Of a stretch of 64,000 nt of DNA, positions 25,687 through 35,241 are shown one piece after another; position 1 is the first letter of the stretch; each line of letters begins with the position of its first letter. The DNA is taken from assembly GCA_022446985.1 (NCBI GenBank), contig JAKVBD010000002.1:1-64000 (forward strand), given 5' to 3'. This DNA is from Lentisphaerales bacterium (GTDB lineage: Bacteria; Verrucomicrobiota; Lentisphaeria; Lentisphaerales; Lentisphaeraceae). The notes beneath the pieces were generated by a model. That model was not told the origin of the DNA. It did no database searches and was given only the letters and a program-made list of their open reading frames with translations. The translations under genes and the position numbers were made by a program.

Positions 25687-27945
25687 CTAGAAGGCAACTT
25701 TTCTAACTTGTACAAGGTCTGTGTGGCCCATAAAGATTTTAGCAATACCATCTTGCTGAAGAGTACGCATACCATCTTTAACTGCCTGATCTCTGATTTC
25801 TGGTACTGTAGCAGCTTTAGCTACAAGCTTTTTCATAGCGGCTGTACCGTCCAGGGCTTCATGAATACCCATTCGACCTTTATATCCTGTGTGACCACAC
25901 TTATCACAACCATTTGGTTTGTAAAGTTCAAGCTCATCGAAATTCAAATTCAATTCATCAATATACTCTTCTCCATAAAAATGAACTAGTTTGTCGATTT
26001 CTTCCTGATCTGGTCTATATGGCTGCTTACACTTACAAAGAGTACGAATAAGACGCTGAGCCACAATACCAACTAAGGCATCTGCAAAGTTCATCGGGTC
26101 TAGACCGATGTCCAGAAGACGAATAATTGTCTCAGGAGCGGAGTTCGTATGCAGTGTTGAGAATACCAAGTGACCTGTCAGTGAAGCCTCTATACCGGAA
26201 CCGGCCGTTTCCTCATCTCGCATCTCACCAATTAGGATTACGTCCGGGTCACATCGTAAGAATGATCTCAATGCCGCGGCAAATGTCAGACCAGCTTTAG
26301 GTAGAACCTGTACCTGCTGAAGACCATTTTGAGTAATCTCCACCGGATCCTCTGCTGTCAAAATCTTTCTTTCTTCTGTATTCAGTACCGCTAGAATTGC
26401 GTGAAGAGTCGTTGTTTTACCAGAACCTGTTGGTCCCACCACAAGAACGATTCCGTGCGGGTGAGCAATCATATTATGTATTGCTTCAGCATTTCTCTCA
26501 GAAAACATCAGCTTTTCAAATGGAAGTGCACCACCACCGGCAAGAATACGCAAAACGGCACTTTCGCCATTTACAACAGGAAGCGTAGCTACACGAAGCT
26601 CTAGTGGCTTACCTTTTAAACGAACGGCCATCTTTCCGTCCTGAGGTTTACGTCTTTCAGCAATATCCAGATTAGACAAAACTTTGATACGAGCGACAAC
26701 AGGTCTCATAAGACTAGCAGGAATATCGAAAACCTTACGACAAACACCGTCAACCCTCATTCGAACTTCACCAGGTGTTTTACCTTTCATTGGCTCAATG
26801 TGAATATCTGAAGAACCTTCCTGAACGGCACGGATAATGATTTTGTTTACCAACTGGATAATCTTTGATTCTTCGTCTGAATCAAGATCTTCGGAAAGGG
26901 CTTCACCTGCTTCTTCTGTAAGTTCATTGGTATCTCCACCATCTTCGAGAAGGTTATCAATATCGGCAATCGACAAACTCTTAACCTGAGCACCCGATGG
27001 ATCGAGACCAAGGTAACGAAGAATATCTTCACCAAGACCTACATGAAATTCATAATTCATCGCCTTGACGATGTTTTGAATTTCCATAACCAGTTCGTGA
27101 TTGTTCGGATCTGAAATTAAGATTGTCGCTCTATCACCAGTATTTGATAAAGGAACCCAGTGATTACTGGCTAAGAAACTAATATTCAGGTTGCCCATTA
27201 ATTCTTCATCAAGAATCAAGTTTTCATCATGTGAGTGGAAAGGCACCTGATAATAAGTGGAAAGACATTCGCCAATTTCTTCAGCTGTAAGATCAAACAT
27301 TGTACGAAGGGCATGACTTAAAGGAACTTTCTCACTGGCAGCTTTATCTTCAGCTAAATCTAATTGCTCCAAATTGATTCTTCCACTCTGGACGATAAGA
27401 TCGTAGGGCCCAGATGATGTACGCAGTTCATAACGGAAACTTTCAGAGATAACTTCCGCTAATTGAACAGCTTTGTAATAAGTATCATCTTCAAATGGAC
27501 CGCCTTCAACATTATTAATGACCTGTAGTACGCCATAGAGCTTTTCATGGTGAACAATTGGCACCACAACCATGGCTTCAGTCAGATAACCTGACGCGCC
27601 ATCATAACTGTGATCGAATTGTAGTTCCTGATTCAAAGATTCGAGATAATCTGTATCATAAGCATCATCGACAACAAAAGCTTGCTGGGACATGGCACAA
27701 TAACCAGCAATAGAAGCTGGACTAATCGGAACGCGGACTTCCTGCACTGAGTCATTGGAAGTTCTGTACCAACTGACAATTTCAGAGTCATTGGCATCTT
27801 TCTGGTAAATCGTAAAGCGCTCAGCACTAAAGGCGTCTAGAAGTTCACCTTCCAGTTCCCACATAGCATCATCAAAGCGCTCAGAAGCTTTTAACCTTTC
27901 AAGTATTGAATTCATCTCTTCCTGACCGTTAACTGCTTCTTCCAT
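25687..27945 (-). CDS. GspE/PilB-type assembly ATPase with N-terminal GAF domain
   Basis: 752 residues, longer than usual for GspE/PilB (about 500-570). Residues 20-175 form a GAF domain (DAFSAERFTIYQKDAND, KLYGVLQVINNV). About 185-310 is the MshE/GspE N-terminal domain. The ATPase follows with Walker A GPTGSGKT (504-511), Walker-B-like ILIGEMRDEET (570 onward) and histidine box GHLVFSTLHTNSA. Four zinc cysteines are C637, C639, C680 and C683. It would power a type II secretion or type IV pilus machine; prepilin-like substrates are encoded elsewhere in the window. The GAF fusion suggests direct control by a small ligand or redox state. It is monocistronic, with a TGGCA-N5-TGCCA palindrome 38 bases upstream. 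Confidence 0.9.
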   Translation of the reverse strand: MEEAVNGQEEMNSILERLKASERFDDAMWELEGELLDAFSAERFTIYQKDANDSEIVSWYRTSNDSVQEVRVPISPASIAGYCAMSQQAFVVDDAYDTDYLESLNQELQFDHSYDGASGYLTEAMVVVPIVHHEKLYGVLQVINNVEGGPFEDDTYYKAVQLAEVISESFRYELRTSSGPYDLIVQSGRINLEQLDLAEDKAASEKVPLSHALRTMFDLTAEEIGECLSTYYQVPFHSHDENLILDEELMGNLNISFLASNHWVPLSNTGDRATILISDPNNHELVMEIQNIVKAMNYEFHVGLGEDILRYLGLDPSGAQVKSLSIADIDNLLEDGGDTNELTEEAGEALSEDLDSDEESKIIQLVNKIIIRAVQEGSSDIHIEPMKGKTPGEVRMRVDGVCRKVFDIPASLMRPVVARIKVLSNLDIAERRKPQDGKMAVRLKGKPLELRVATLPVVNGESAVLRILAGGGALPFEKLMFSERNAEAIHNMIAHPHGIVLVVGPTGSGKTTTLHAILAVLNTEERKILTAEDPVEITQNGLQQVQVLPKAGLTFAAALRSFLRCDPDVILIGEMRDEETAGSGIEASLTGHLVFSTLHTNSAPETIIRLLDIGLDPMNFADALVGIVAQRLIRTLCKCKQPYRPDQEEIDKLVHFYGEEYIDELNLNFDELELYKPNGCDKCGHTGYKGRMGIHEALDGTAAMKKLVAKAATVPEIRDQAVKDGMRTLQQDGIAKIFMGHTDLVQVRKVAF

Positions 27946-27982
27946 ACAATAATCCTCAGTAAAATTTCATTAGTAACGTTTA

Positions 27983-27997
27983 TGGCACTTTTTGCCA
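27983..27997 (-). promoter_or_regulatory. Palindrome TGGCA-N5-TGCCA upstream of the GAF-GspE gene
   Basis: Perfect 5-bp arms with a five-base centre, 38 bases before the start codon. It resembles a sigma-54 -24 element at first sight, but the GG-to-GC spacing is 10, not 12, so I call it an operator candidate only. Confidence 0.4.
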
Positions 27998-28026
27998 AAA
28001 TACTAGTTCGATTGATTTATTCAACA

Positions 28027-28890
28027 CTATGAAACAAGACTTTCAATAGTTGAGCCCTGATTAACCTTAAAAATTATCTCATTACCAGCAGGAAAACTCA
28101 TTCTGGGTAAACAATGCCCAAATTCAACATTTTTGATTATCGGGCCATCAACATATTGAGAATACTTTTCAATCAGAAAATTTAATTCCTCTTCTGTTCC
28201 ACAATTACTAAAGTCACCCCAAATAAGACCACCAACTTCAGCAAGGACTCCAGATATTTTCAATTGAGACAGATAGGCATCCAGCCTGTAAGGCGACTCA
28301 TTTATATCTTCTAAACATAGAACTACTTCTTTTAAAGCAGGCATATAAGAACTACCCAAAAGACTGCAAAAAACAGATAAAGTCACAGGTAAAATACGCC
28401 CCTGTACCAAGCCCTGCCTAACTACTTCACCCTTAAGATTAATTGCTGCATTTGTGCTTAGACAACTCTGAAGAGAGACTAAGCTAAAATAATCTAAATC
28501 TTCACTTGCAAATTCGACTGCCGGCATAATTCCAGAAACAGAGCGTGAAATTCCATACTTCATGAAAGCCATATGTAATATCGTTACATCAGAGTGCCCA
28601 CAAAGAACTTTCTCATGCTGTTGCATTTTTTGCCAATTGATTAGATCGAGCAGATGAATACACCCAAAGCCTCCTCGAGCTGCAAAAACAAGATCAATCT
28701 CAGGGTCAAACCAAAAGTCCTCAAGTTCTGCAGCTCGAATTTCTGCAGGTGCAGAATTCCAACGGTGCTCACTGTAACAACTTTCGCCTATGGATATATC
28801 CCCATAACCAAGGCTTTTTAACCTCTTAACGCCTGTTTTTAATTTTGATAGATTTACAGGTCCTGCTGGTGCTGTTATTGCAATGTTCAT
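28027..28890 (-). CDS. LD-carboxypeptidase (peptidase S66)
   Basis: A 287-residue S66-family serine peptidase, as in LdcA/MccF, which trims the terminal D-alanine from tetrapeptides of recycled murein. Family blocks: ITAPAGPV at the start, DLVFAARGGFGCIHLLDLI, the nucleophile motif GHSDVT with its serine, CLEDINESPYRLD (catalytic Glu), and FGHCLPRMSFPAG (catalytic His). No signal peptide, so it is cytosolic. It lacks an obvious ribosome binding site and is transcribed divergently from the 29033 kinase. Confidence 0.9.
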   Translation of the reverse strand: MNIAITAPAGPVNLSKLKTGVKRLKSLGYGDISIGESCYSEHRWNSAPAEIRAAELEDFWFDPEIDLVFAARGGFGCIHLLDLINWQKMQQHEKVLCGHSDVTILHMAFMKYGISRSVSGIMPAVEFASEDLDYFSLVSLQSCLSTNAAINLKGEVVRQGLVQGRILPVTLSVFCSLLGSSYMPALKEVVLCLEDINESPYRLDAYLSQLKISGVLAEVGGLIWGDFSNCGTEEELNFLIEKYSQYVDGPIIKNVEFGHCLPRMSFPAGNEIIFKVNQGSTIESLVS

Positions 28891-29032
28891 AGGTATATAA
28901 TATTGTTAGAATTGCTAATTGTGTTAATATTTTCAATAAGTCTTAATTGTACCAATTGAATCTTACCTTATATGCGCAAAATTGATATATCAGTACAATT
29001 AATGAAATTATTTTTGAGACGTTTTACAATCC

Positions 29033-31600
29033 ATGATTGATCATAATGAGTTACTCCCCCCAGGCAAAGAACTTGGAGGCTTTCGCATAGAAACTCAGCT
29101 TGGCCATGGAAATATGGGTATTATTTACCGGGCTATTCAAATCAACTTGAATCGACCTGTTGCCCTAAAAGTCTTATTCCAAAGAGTTGCAGCTGATCAA
29201 GATTTCGTTAGATCATTTTTTCGTGAAGCTCAAGCCGCTGCCGCATTTACACACCAAAATATCGTCCAGGCCTTTGATGTTGGCCAATCTAATGATGGTA
29301 TCTACTACTTTGCCATGGAGCTTATTGAAGGTGGAGACATAGATGACCGCCTCAAAAATGAAGGCCCATACACTGCTGAAGCTGCAATAGAGTTAATGAT
29401 TAATATAGCAGATGGTCTGGACTATGGTTCATCTCTCAGAAAATTGACTCATGGTGATATAAAGCCAGCTAATATTATGCTGACCAAAGGTAAAAAGCCC
29501 AAACTTGCAGATTTGGGTCTGGCCAGAATGGGTGGTGAAATCCAGGGCGAGAGTGACGACATTATGTTAACTCCTCTCTATGCAGCTCCCGAAATGATTC
29601 AAGGACAGTGGGTAGTCGGAGACCCCAGAGCGGACATGTACTCAGTAGGAGCAACGCTCTACCATATGATTACCGGTGCCCCGCCATTTCAGGATGATGA
29701 TTACCGAAATGTGATCCACATGCAGGTCAATAACCAGCATATTCCTCTCACTGAATTTGATTCTTCGATTCCTGCCAGCATTTCACAACTCATAGATAAA
29801 CTTCTGGCTAAATCTCCAGATGACCGTTTCCCAACATGGGAAGATGCCAAAAAAGCTATGACGCATGCTCTTGAGACTGCTCATGTCAAAGAAAGTAAAA
29901 AGAAGAAAAAAGTTCTTCACTATCATAAGTCGAACGATCATCTGCATAGTAAGAAAGCGAAAAGCAAAACCTCACTCTTAACATTTTTAGTAATTATCCT
30001 GACAATTGCAGGGTTCTTTGCCCTCACTCTAACCAAAGACAATTCACTGACCGAGTACGAAAAACTTCAAGCGACTATGCTAAATGACAGCGTCGACGAT
30101 AAAATTCTTAAATTGGAAGATTTTATTACTCGACTTGGTAGCAAAGCTCCCGAAGAGGCGAAAACTGAATTATCCAATCTACTCAACTCCCAACCGTCTG
30201 GTATATTCAATACTAATTTAAAAGAAGTAAGCAGGCGACTTGCTGAGTTTCAAACTAAACTCAAAGCGAATGATCCAAGCTTTATAAATAGAGCAAAATA
30301 CAATCCACAAGACTTAGCTCAAGAATTAGATAAAAGCTTTACAGATCAGCTAAACTTGCACATTCCATTTCAAAACACAGCCCAAAGCTTTGCCAACTTC
30401 ACACCCTTAGCAAATATATCGATTAAAGGCTCTCCAAAATATACCGAAGGAAAAATCAAGCAAGCTGTAAAACTTGAAGGCGACTCCTTTAATTATGGAG
30501 ATCTACCTGAAACACGCTTTTCCAAATCTGGTTCCTTCACTATTAGCTTTTGGCTAAAGCCTCAAAAACTGACATTTCCGATATTAGGTAAATGTGAGGT
30601 AGGTGATGGGCAACTTAAAAAAGGTTACCTAGTCTCTCTCAATAATGGCAAAGTTCAACTCTCCCTGTATGGCGACAAAACAGATGATATTATGAATGCC
30701 CTTTCCTCCAACGTCATTGAAGTCGATAAGTGGAGTCATGTAACGGTTCAATACTCCAACATGACTCCAAAAATTTTCATAAGTGGCATAAACCAGGATC
30801 TACAGCTTTCATCAACTTTAACCAAGGACTTTGCCTGCTCCGGTCCATTTGTTATTGGCTTTAAATATTTTAGTGGCACAATCGACGAAGTCAGAATATG
30901 GAGCCACCAGCTTTCTGCAAAAAATATCTCAGAGGTATCCAGTCTAGATTCACCAACTAATCTAGAGAAGACTATTAACAACTTTCAAAAAGTTCTCGAT
31001 AAAAGCAAATCCAGTACAGCCCATACATCCTCAAGCACTGACCTACAAAATAAAAACTTCCAGGCAGCTGGCTTTACGTTAAACAAATACTTGATTGAAC
31101 TCTCTCAAAACACTCATAAATGGCAAGTCTATTCAGAAAAAACCCTAACTGCTATAGAGCAACATAAACAAGATACAGAGCTACCTTTATTTAGATTTGT
31201 CACCACAAATCTTCAAGGTGCAAAACTAGAACTCATAGAAACGCTTAAGACAAGAGCGCATATGCGCTTCTTGGGAAAAGAAGCCCTCAAAGATGAAAGA
31301 TTTAAAGATCTTAAAATTCGTAAACTCGATAAAGATTTTATCACTTTCTCAACCATCACACCATACGGTATGGTATTAAATAGATATTATTTAGATGAGC
31401 CAGCCTCCCAAGCTGCCTTGGAAGCCCTAGTCAAACAAGCCATTATATACACGCCCCAAATCTTCAAGGATTCTCCTCAAAGCTTGCTTGCTGCGATGAT
31501 CATATCAAAAGGCAAAGCCTATAGCCAACTCGCAAAATCCATTTCCGATCAACGTTATAGAAAAATGCTTAAAAGGGTGTCGATGGAGCTTCAACCATGA
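29033..31600 (+). CDS. Transmembrane Ser/Thr kinase with LamG-like outer domain
   Basis: 855 residues. The kinase domain (about 17-282) has lysine K46, E65, catalytic loop HGDIKPANI (D142, N147), metal motif DLG (160-162) and LTPLYAAPEMIQG. HGD and DLG instead of HRD and DFG make it a non-RD kinase. A Lys-rich linker is followed by a membrane helix (about 314-333). Outside, residues about 440-635 form a LamG/concanavalin sandwich (SFTISFWLKPQKL, KWSHVTVQYSN, GTIDEVRIWSHQLSA); the tail after 640 is helical. The LamG fold probably binds a carbohydrate, making this a receptor kinase. The stop overlaps the ATG of the next gene by four bases (ATGA), so the pair is coupled. Confidence 0.88.
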   Translation: MIDHNELLPPGKELGGFRIETQLGHGNMGIIYRAIQINLNRPVALKVLFQRVAADQDFVRSFFREAQAAAAFTHQNIVQAFDVGQSNDGIYYFAMELIEGGDIDDRLKNEGPYTAEAAIELMINIADGLDYGSSLRKLTHGDIKPANIMLTKGKKPKLADLGLARMGGEIQGESDDIMLTPLYAAPEMIQGQWVVGDPRADMYSVGATLYHMITGAPPFQDDDYRNVIHMQVNNQHIPLTEFDSSIPASISQLIDKLLAKSPDDRFPTWEDAKKAMTHALETAHVKESKKKKKVLHYHKSNDHLHSKKAKSKTSLLTFLVIILTIAGFFALTLTKDNSLTEYEKLQATMLNDSVDDKILKLEDFITRLGSKAPEEAKTELSNLLNSQPSGIFNTNLKEVSRRLAEFQTKLKANDPSFINRAKYNPQDLAQELDKSFTDQLNLHIPFQNTAQSFANFTPLANISIKGSPKYTEGKIKQAVKLEGDSFNYGDLPETRFSKSGSFTISFWLKPQKLTFPILGKCEVGDGQLKKGYLVSLNNGKVQLSLYGDKTDDIMNALSSNVIEVDKWSHVTVQYSNMTPKIFISGINQDLQLSSTLTKDFACSGPFVIGFKYFSGTIDEVRIWSHQLSAKNISEVSSLDSPTNLEKTINNFQKVLDKSKSSTAHTSSSTDLQNKNFQAAGFTLNKYLIELSQNTHKWQVYSEKTLTAIEQHKQDTELPLFRFVTTNLQGAKLELIETLKTRAHMRFLGKEALKDERFKDLKIRKLDKDFITFSTITPYGMVLNRYYLDEPASQAALEALVKQAIIYTPQIFKDSPQSLLAAMIISKGKAYSQLAKSISDQRYRKMLKRVSMELQP

Positions 31601-32829
31601 GCTATATCATAAAAAAAATCATTCTACTAAGTCTTTTATTCATCCCCTCACTACATGCTCAAGAGCCCCTTGAATACTTAAAAGAAGGCTCCTTGATTCT
31701 AGCGAAACAATTTCATGATGAAGGCCAAAAGCTTAAAGCTGTGACTTTACTGACATTCTGTCTGGAATTAGACGAAAGCAACCAGGAAGCTCAAAAATTC
31801 ATTTCTATTATTAACTCTCAAGAAGAAGTCAGACTATATCAAAGACTGCCTGATAAAGGCCGTAATTTTTCAAAATTTATAAATAAGATTGTGCAAAATA
31901 ACACGGATCTTCCTGGCGGCAGAATTAAACACATGGCATACATAGCTAAAGTTCTCGATCCAAATTCACCTACTGCTCATATAAGTGACGAAGAAAACTA
32001 CTTTGACACATTTAAAAAATACTTCCCTGATTACTCTCCAGAAACTTCAGAAAAAACAGCCATGCTTGGCTCTACAGTAGACCATGAGCTCATCCGCAAA
32101 CTTGTCGGTAAAAAGCCTTTTGAGATCGCCAAAAGCGTCACTGTGCATAAGCTCACTCACAATCCCAGAAATTTACTCTATACAATCAATGAGCTCAACA
32201 AACTCCTCCATCCCTTCAAAACTTCAATTCAAATTCAGACAAATGCTATACCAGTTCAAGAAGAGGCCATAGTCCATGGAGTTAAAAAATACATTGGTGA
32301 AGAACTTGATGTTAGAAGTATAACTGTGTCATTTAACGAGGCTACAATCTACGAAATTCTCAAATATATCGAGCACACGCTAGCATTAACCTTCTTGCAG
32401 GACAGTAGCCAGATTGTTATACGAGAAGGTGTGCGTGGCAAAAATGGCAGACCTGAACTGTTTAAACTGGGCAGTAAGCTTGTACCAGACATCAAGCAAT
32501 CTACAATCAAAGCCAAAGCAAAATACCACATGAAAAGCATCCAGATCAAAGGCAATATCACTCAACTAAAAGCAGAGTCCAGCAAGCTCCTTGTGGAAAT
32601 AGATAACCACTTTGTTGCAGAAATCGACAACCGTCTATTAAAAGCCAGCACAATCCAACTCATGAAAGACTACCTTCAAAAGCAAAAAATGGAGCCTTCT
32701 TCTGCTGAACAAATGCTCAATGTCAGCTTACGCGGCTTCATAAAGATTCGTACTATCTCCCGGACAGACATCATCAAATGCACTTCTATAATAGCTGAAG
32801 ATGCTCCTCATTTTTATTTAAAACATTAA
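31597..32829 (+). CDS. Exported protein with secretin/STN-like domain, partner of the kinase
   Basis: A 410-residue protein with a signal peptide (residues 1-21, ending LHAQ). About 25-75 resembles a TPR pair (LAKQFHDEGQKLKAVTLLTF, CLELDESNQEAQKF). Near 225-265, LDVRSITVSFNEATIYEILK and the following YIEHTLALTFLQDSSQIVIRE look like an STN/secretin N0-type beta-alpha-beta fold. The rest is unassigned. It starts inside the kinase stop codon, so it is likely made with the kinase and may contact its outer domain in the periplasm. The role is inference. Confidence 0.6.
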   Translation: MSYIIKKIILLSLLFIPSLHAQEPLEYLKEGSLILAKQFHDEGQKLKAVTLLTFCLELDESNQEAQKFISIINSQEEVRLYQRLPDKGRNFSKFINKIVQNNTDLPGGRIKHMAYIAKVLDPNSPTAHISDEENYFDTFKKYFPDYSPETSEKTAMLGSTVDHELIRKLVGKKPFEIAKSVTVHKLTHNPRNLLYTINELNKLLHPFKTSIQIQTNAIPVQEEAIVHGVKKYIGEELDVRSITVSFNEATIYEILKYIEHTLALTFLQDSSQIVIREGVRGKNGRPELFKLGSKLVPDIKQSTIKAKAKYHMKSIQIKGNITQLKAESSKLLVEIDNHFVAEIDNRLLKASTIQLMKDYLQKQKMEPSSAEQMLNVSLRGFIKIRTISRTDIIKCTSIIAEDAPHFYLKH

Positions 32830-32840
32830 ACATACAAATC

Positions 32841-32855
32841 CGGCACCATTCCTGC
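32841..32855 (+). promoter_or_regulatory. Candidate sigma-54 promoter of the HDOD gene
   Basis: CGGCAC-CATTC-CTGC has the GG and GC dinucleotides exactly 12 bases apart, as a -24/-12 element needs. It has T-to-C changes at the first base and in TTGC. The expected start would be near 32867, 24 bases before the ATG. Confidence 0.35.
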
Positions 32856-32890
32856 GAAATTTTCTTCTACAATGAAAATTGGAGTGTCAA

Positions 32891-33721
32891 ATGTACGAAA
32901 ATATTATTGGGCAGCTGCGTGAGGAGCTGACTTCGGGCTCAATAGAATTGCCAATGCTTCCAGAAGTCGCTCAAAAAGTGATTGCGATGACTTCAAATGA
33001 AGATTGCGATGCCTCTCAACTTTCCAACCTAATCCATAGAGATCAGTCTCTTGCTGGCAATATATTAAAAATAACTAATTCCGCCACCTATGCCGGTAAT
33101 ATAAAAATAGTCTCGCTACAACAAGCGATAGCCAGATTAGGTATCAATCGACTGAGGGAAATTGCTCTGGCTGTATCAGTTCAAAATAGCTTATTTAATG
33201 TTCCCGGACAGGAAAAGGCCGTTCATTACTTATGGAAACACTCATTGGCCTCAAGTGCTTATGCCAAAGAAATCGCCAGAAGCAGAAGGCGAAATGTTGA
33301 AAGCGCCTACCTCTGTGGTCTTCTGCACACAATTGGTAAACCCATTGTCCTGAAAAGCCTGCACCAAATTTGTCGAAAAGAAAAAGTTGAATTTACTCTA
33401 GAAGAAACTTTACAAATTCTTGAAGAAGAACATAAAGCTATGAGCCTACGCATGGCCAAAGAGTGGGATTTACCTGAGCAAGTTATCCAGACCGTTGAAT
33501 TTTTTGATCACTTTCAAGATTGTGACAACTTTGAAGATGAAGTCTACACCGTCGTCCTCGCGCACTTATGCGCAGATGACCTAACAGACGTCAATGCTCT
33601 TTCTGAAGAAGAGTTAAGCGAACATGACATCATTGACCTTCTCAATATGTACCTGGAAGACCTTGAAGAAGTTCTGAATAAGAAAGAAAAAATACTCGAA
33701 CTTATCAGCTCCATGGGCTAA
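32891..33721 (+). CDS. HDOD-domain signalling protein
   Basis: An in-frame TTG at 32879 is possible, but the ATG at 32891 has GGAG six bases upstream (32881-32884), giving 276 residues. The HDOD domain covers most of the protein: LPMLPEVAQKVIAMTSNEDC, HRDQSLAGNILKITNSATYA, SLQQAIARLGINRLREIALA, YLCGLLHTIGKPIVLKSL. HDOD proteins resemble HD phosphohydrolases but usually lack the metal residues and act as output adaptors of signalling. The C-terminus is very acidic (SEEELSEHDIIDLLNMYLED). The next gene starts 3 bases later, so they may form an operon. Confidence 0.88.
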   Translation: MYENIIGQLREELTSGSIELPMLPEVAQKVIAMTSNEDCDASQLSNLIHRDQSLAGNILKITNSATYAGNIKIVSLQQAIARLGINRLREIALAVSVQNSLFNVPGQEKAVHYLWKHSLASSAYAKEIARSRRRNVESAYLCGLLHTIGKPIVLKSLHQICRKEKVEFTLEETLQILEEEHKAMSLRMAKEWDLPEQVIQTVEFFDHFQDCDNFEDEVYTVVLAHLCADDLTDVNALSEEELSEHDIIDLLNMYLEDLEEVLNKKEKILELISSMG

Positions 33722-33724
33722 ATC

Positions 33725-35122
33725 ATGAAATACGATTACGACTTTATTATCATTGGTAGTGGCCCGGGTGGTCACAATGCCGCAATTCACGCTAAGAGTG
33801 CTGGCAAAAAAGTGGCCATTATCGAAAAAGAACGCGAAATTGGCGGAGCCTGCGTCCACCAGGGAACAATCCCCAGTAAAACTCTAAGAGAAACCGCATC
33901 AAACCTTTCAAGATTCACCAAAAGTGCTGATGGCTTCCAATTCTCTTTAAAAGAAAATGTTCAAGTAGAAAGCCTCATGAACCGCAAGGTTCAAGTTCGA
34001 AAAGGCCATGTTAAATACATGACTGCTCAACTCGATGGCATAGATTCATTTCGCGGTAAAGGAACTTTTGTCGATGACCATACAATCTGCATTAAAGACA
34101 TAAAAGGCAATGAAACGACAATCAGTGGTCAGCATATAATCATTGCCACTGGTTCGCGTCCAAGAGATCCCGAAGAAATCCCTACGGATCACGAACACAT
34201 ACTCGACAGTGATTCTATACTTTCAATGATCTATCTACCAACATCCTTAACCGTACTTGGTGGTCGAGTCATTGCCTGTGAATACGCTACGATATTCTCC
34301 GAGCTTGGCGTTAAAGTCACCATAATCGATACAGCAGACCGACCCCTGCGTTTTCTCGATCCTCAACTGACTGATAAGTTCATTGAGAGTTTCGAAAGTA
34401 AAAACGGCACTTACATGGGAAGTAAAAAAATTGCTTCTGTAGAATGGGATGGCATAAGTGAAGTTGTCACAAAACTTGAAAGTAGCGAAGAGATACGCAG
34501 TCAAAAACTTTTTGTCGCTCTTGGCCGCTTGGCAAATGTCGAAATCCTTAACCCTAAAAAAGTTGGTGTTGAACTAAGCCCAAGAAATCTGATTTTGGTT
34601 AATGAAAATTATCAAACCAACATTCCACATATTTATGCTGTAGGAGATGTCATTGGCTTCCCAGCCCTTGCATCCACCTCCATGGAGCAAGGTAGGCGTG
34701 CAATTTGCCATGCACTTGACCTGAATATGGGAACACCTTTTGAAAATGTCCCCATGGGTATCTACACCATTCCAGAAATTTCATGTATCGGACTACCAGA
34801 ATCCGAAGCTCGAGAAAAACATGGTGACAACATTGTCGTTGGCTACGCTAATTTCGATGAAGTTGCCAGAGGTCAAATTTCAGGAATTACTGATGGCTTA
34901 TTGAAAATCATCTGTGCAGAAGATGGCCAGACCATCCTAGGTGTTCATATTATCGGTGAGGGCTCAACAGAATTGATCCATGTCGCCCAAATGGCAATAC
35001 TCGGTAATCTTCCATTGGACACCTACATCGAAAACGTCATGAACTTCCCTACACTCGCCGAGGCTTACCGAGTAGCGGCGCTGGATGTCAGGAACAATTA
35101 CCTGAAAAACCACAAGAAATAA
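33725..35122 (+). CDS. sthA: Soluble pyridine nucleotide transhydrogenase (Si-specific)
   Basis: A 465-residue flavoprotein disulfide-reductase relative. The FAD motif GSGPGGHNAA is at the N-terminus; GGACVHQGTIPSKTLRE shows C43 with Thr at 48 where lipoamide dehydrogenase and glutathione reductase have the second active cysteine. Loss of that cysteine is diagnostic of SthA rather than of the disulfide oxidoreductases. An NAD(P) domain follows (VLGGRVIACEYATIFSELG), then YAVGDVIGFPALASTSMEQG and the dimerisation domain. It interconverts NADPH and NAD with NADP and NADH in the cytosol. It follows the HDOD gene by 3 bases. Confidence 0.85.
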   Translation: MKYDYDFIIIGSGPGGHNAAIHAKSAGKKVAIIEKEREIGGACVHQGTIPSKTLRETASNLSRFTKSADGFQFSLKENVQVESLMNRKVQVRKGHVKYMTAQLDGIDSFRGKGTFVDDHTICIKDIKGNETTISGQHIIIATGSRPRDPEEIPTDHEHILDSDSILSMIYLPTSLTVLGGRVIACEYATIFSELGVKVTIIDTADRPLRFLDPQLTDKFIESFESKNGTYMGSKKIASVEWDGISEVVTKLESSEEIRSQKLFVALGRLANVEILNPKKVGVELSPRNLILVNENYQTNIPHIYAVGDVIGFPALASTSMEQGRRAICHALDLNMGTPFENVPMGIYTIPEISCIGLPESEAREKHGDNIVVGYANFDEVARGQISGITDGLLKIICAEDGQTILGVHIIGEGSTELIHVAQMAILGNLPLDTYIENVMNFPTLAEAYRVAALDVRNNYLKNHKK

Positions 35123-35183
35123 TATTTTTTAACAAAAGCAGTAACACGTTCATAATTTTCGCAACAATAAACCTGTAAAACAG

Positions 35184-35212
35184 AGACCTTTAATATGTGT
35201 AAAAAGGTCTTT
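35184..35212 (+). terminator. Weak terminator-like hairpin after sthA
   Basis: Arms AGACCTTT (35184-35191) and AAAGGTCT (35203-35210) form a stem but only two T residues follow. It sits about 60 bases past the stop. Confidence 0.4.
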
Positions 35213-35241
35213 ACGGAGAAATATTTATTGGAGAATCTTTT

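Noticed and set aside
27983-27996. TGGCAC-TTTT-TGCC before the GAF-GspE gene as a sigma-54 promoter
   Set aside because: GG and GC are 10 bases apart on either strand, not 12.
32879-32890. TTG start of the HDOD gene
   Set aside because: GGAG at 32881-32884 would fall within this start and is well spaced for the ATG at 32891.
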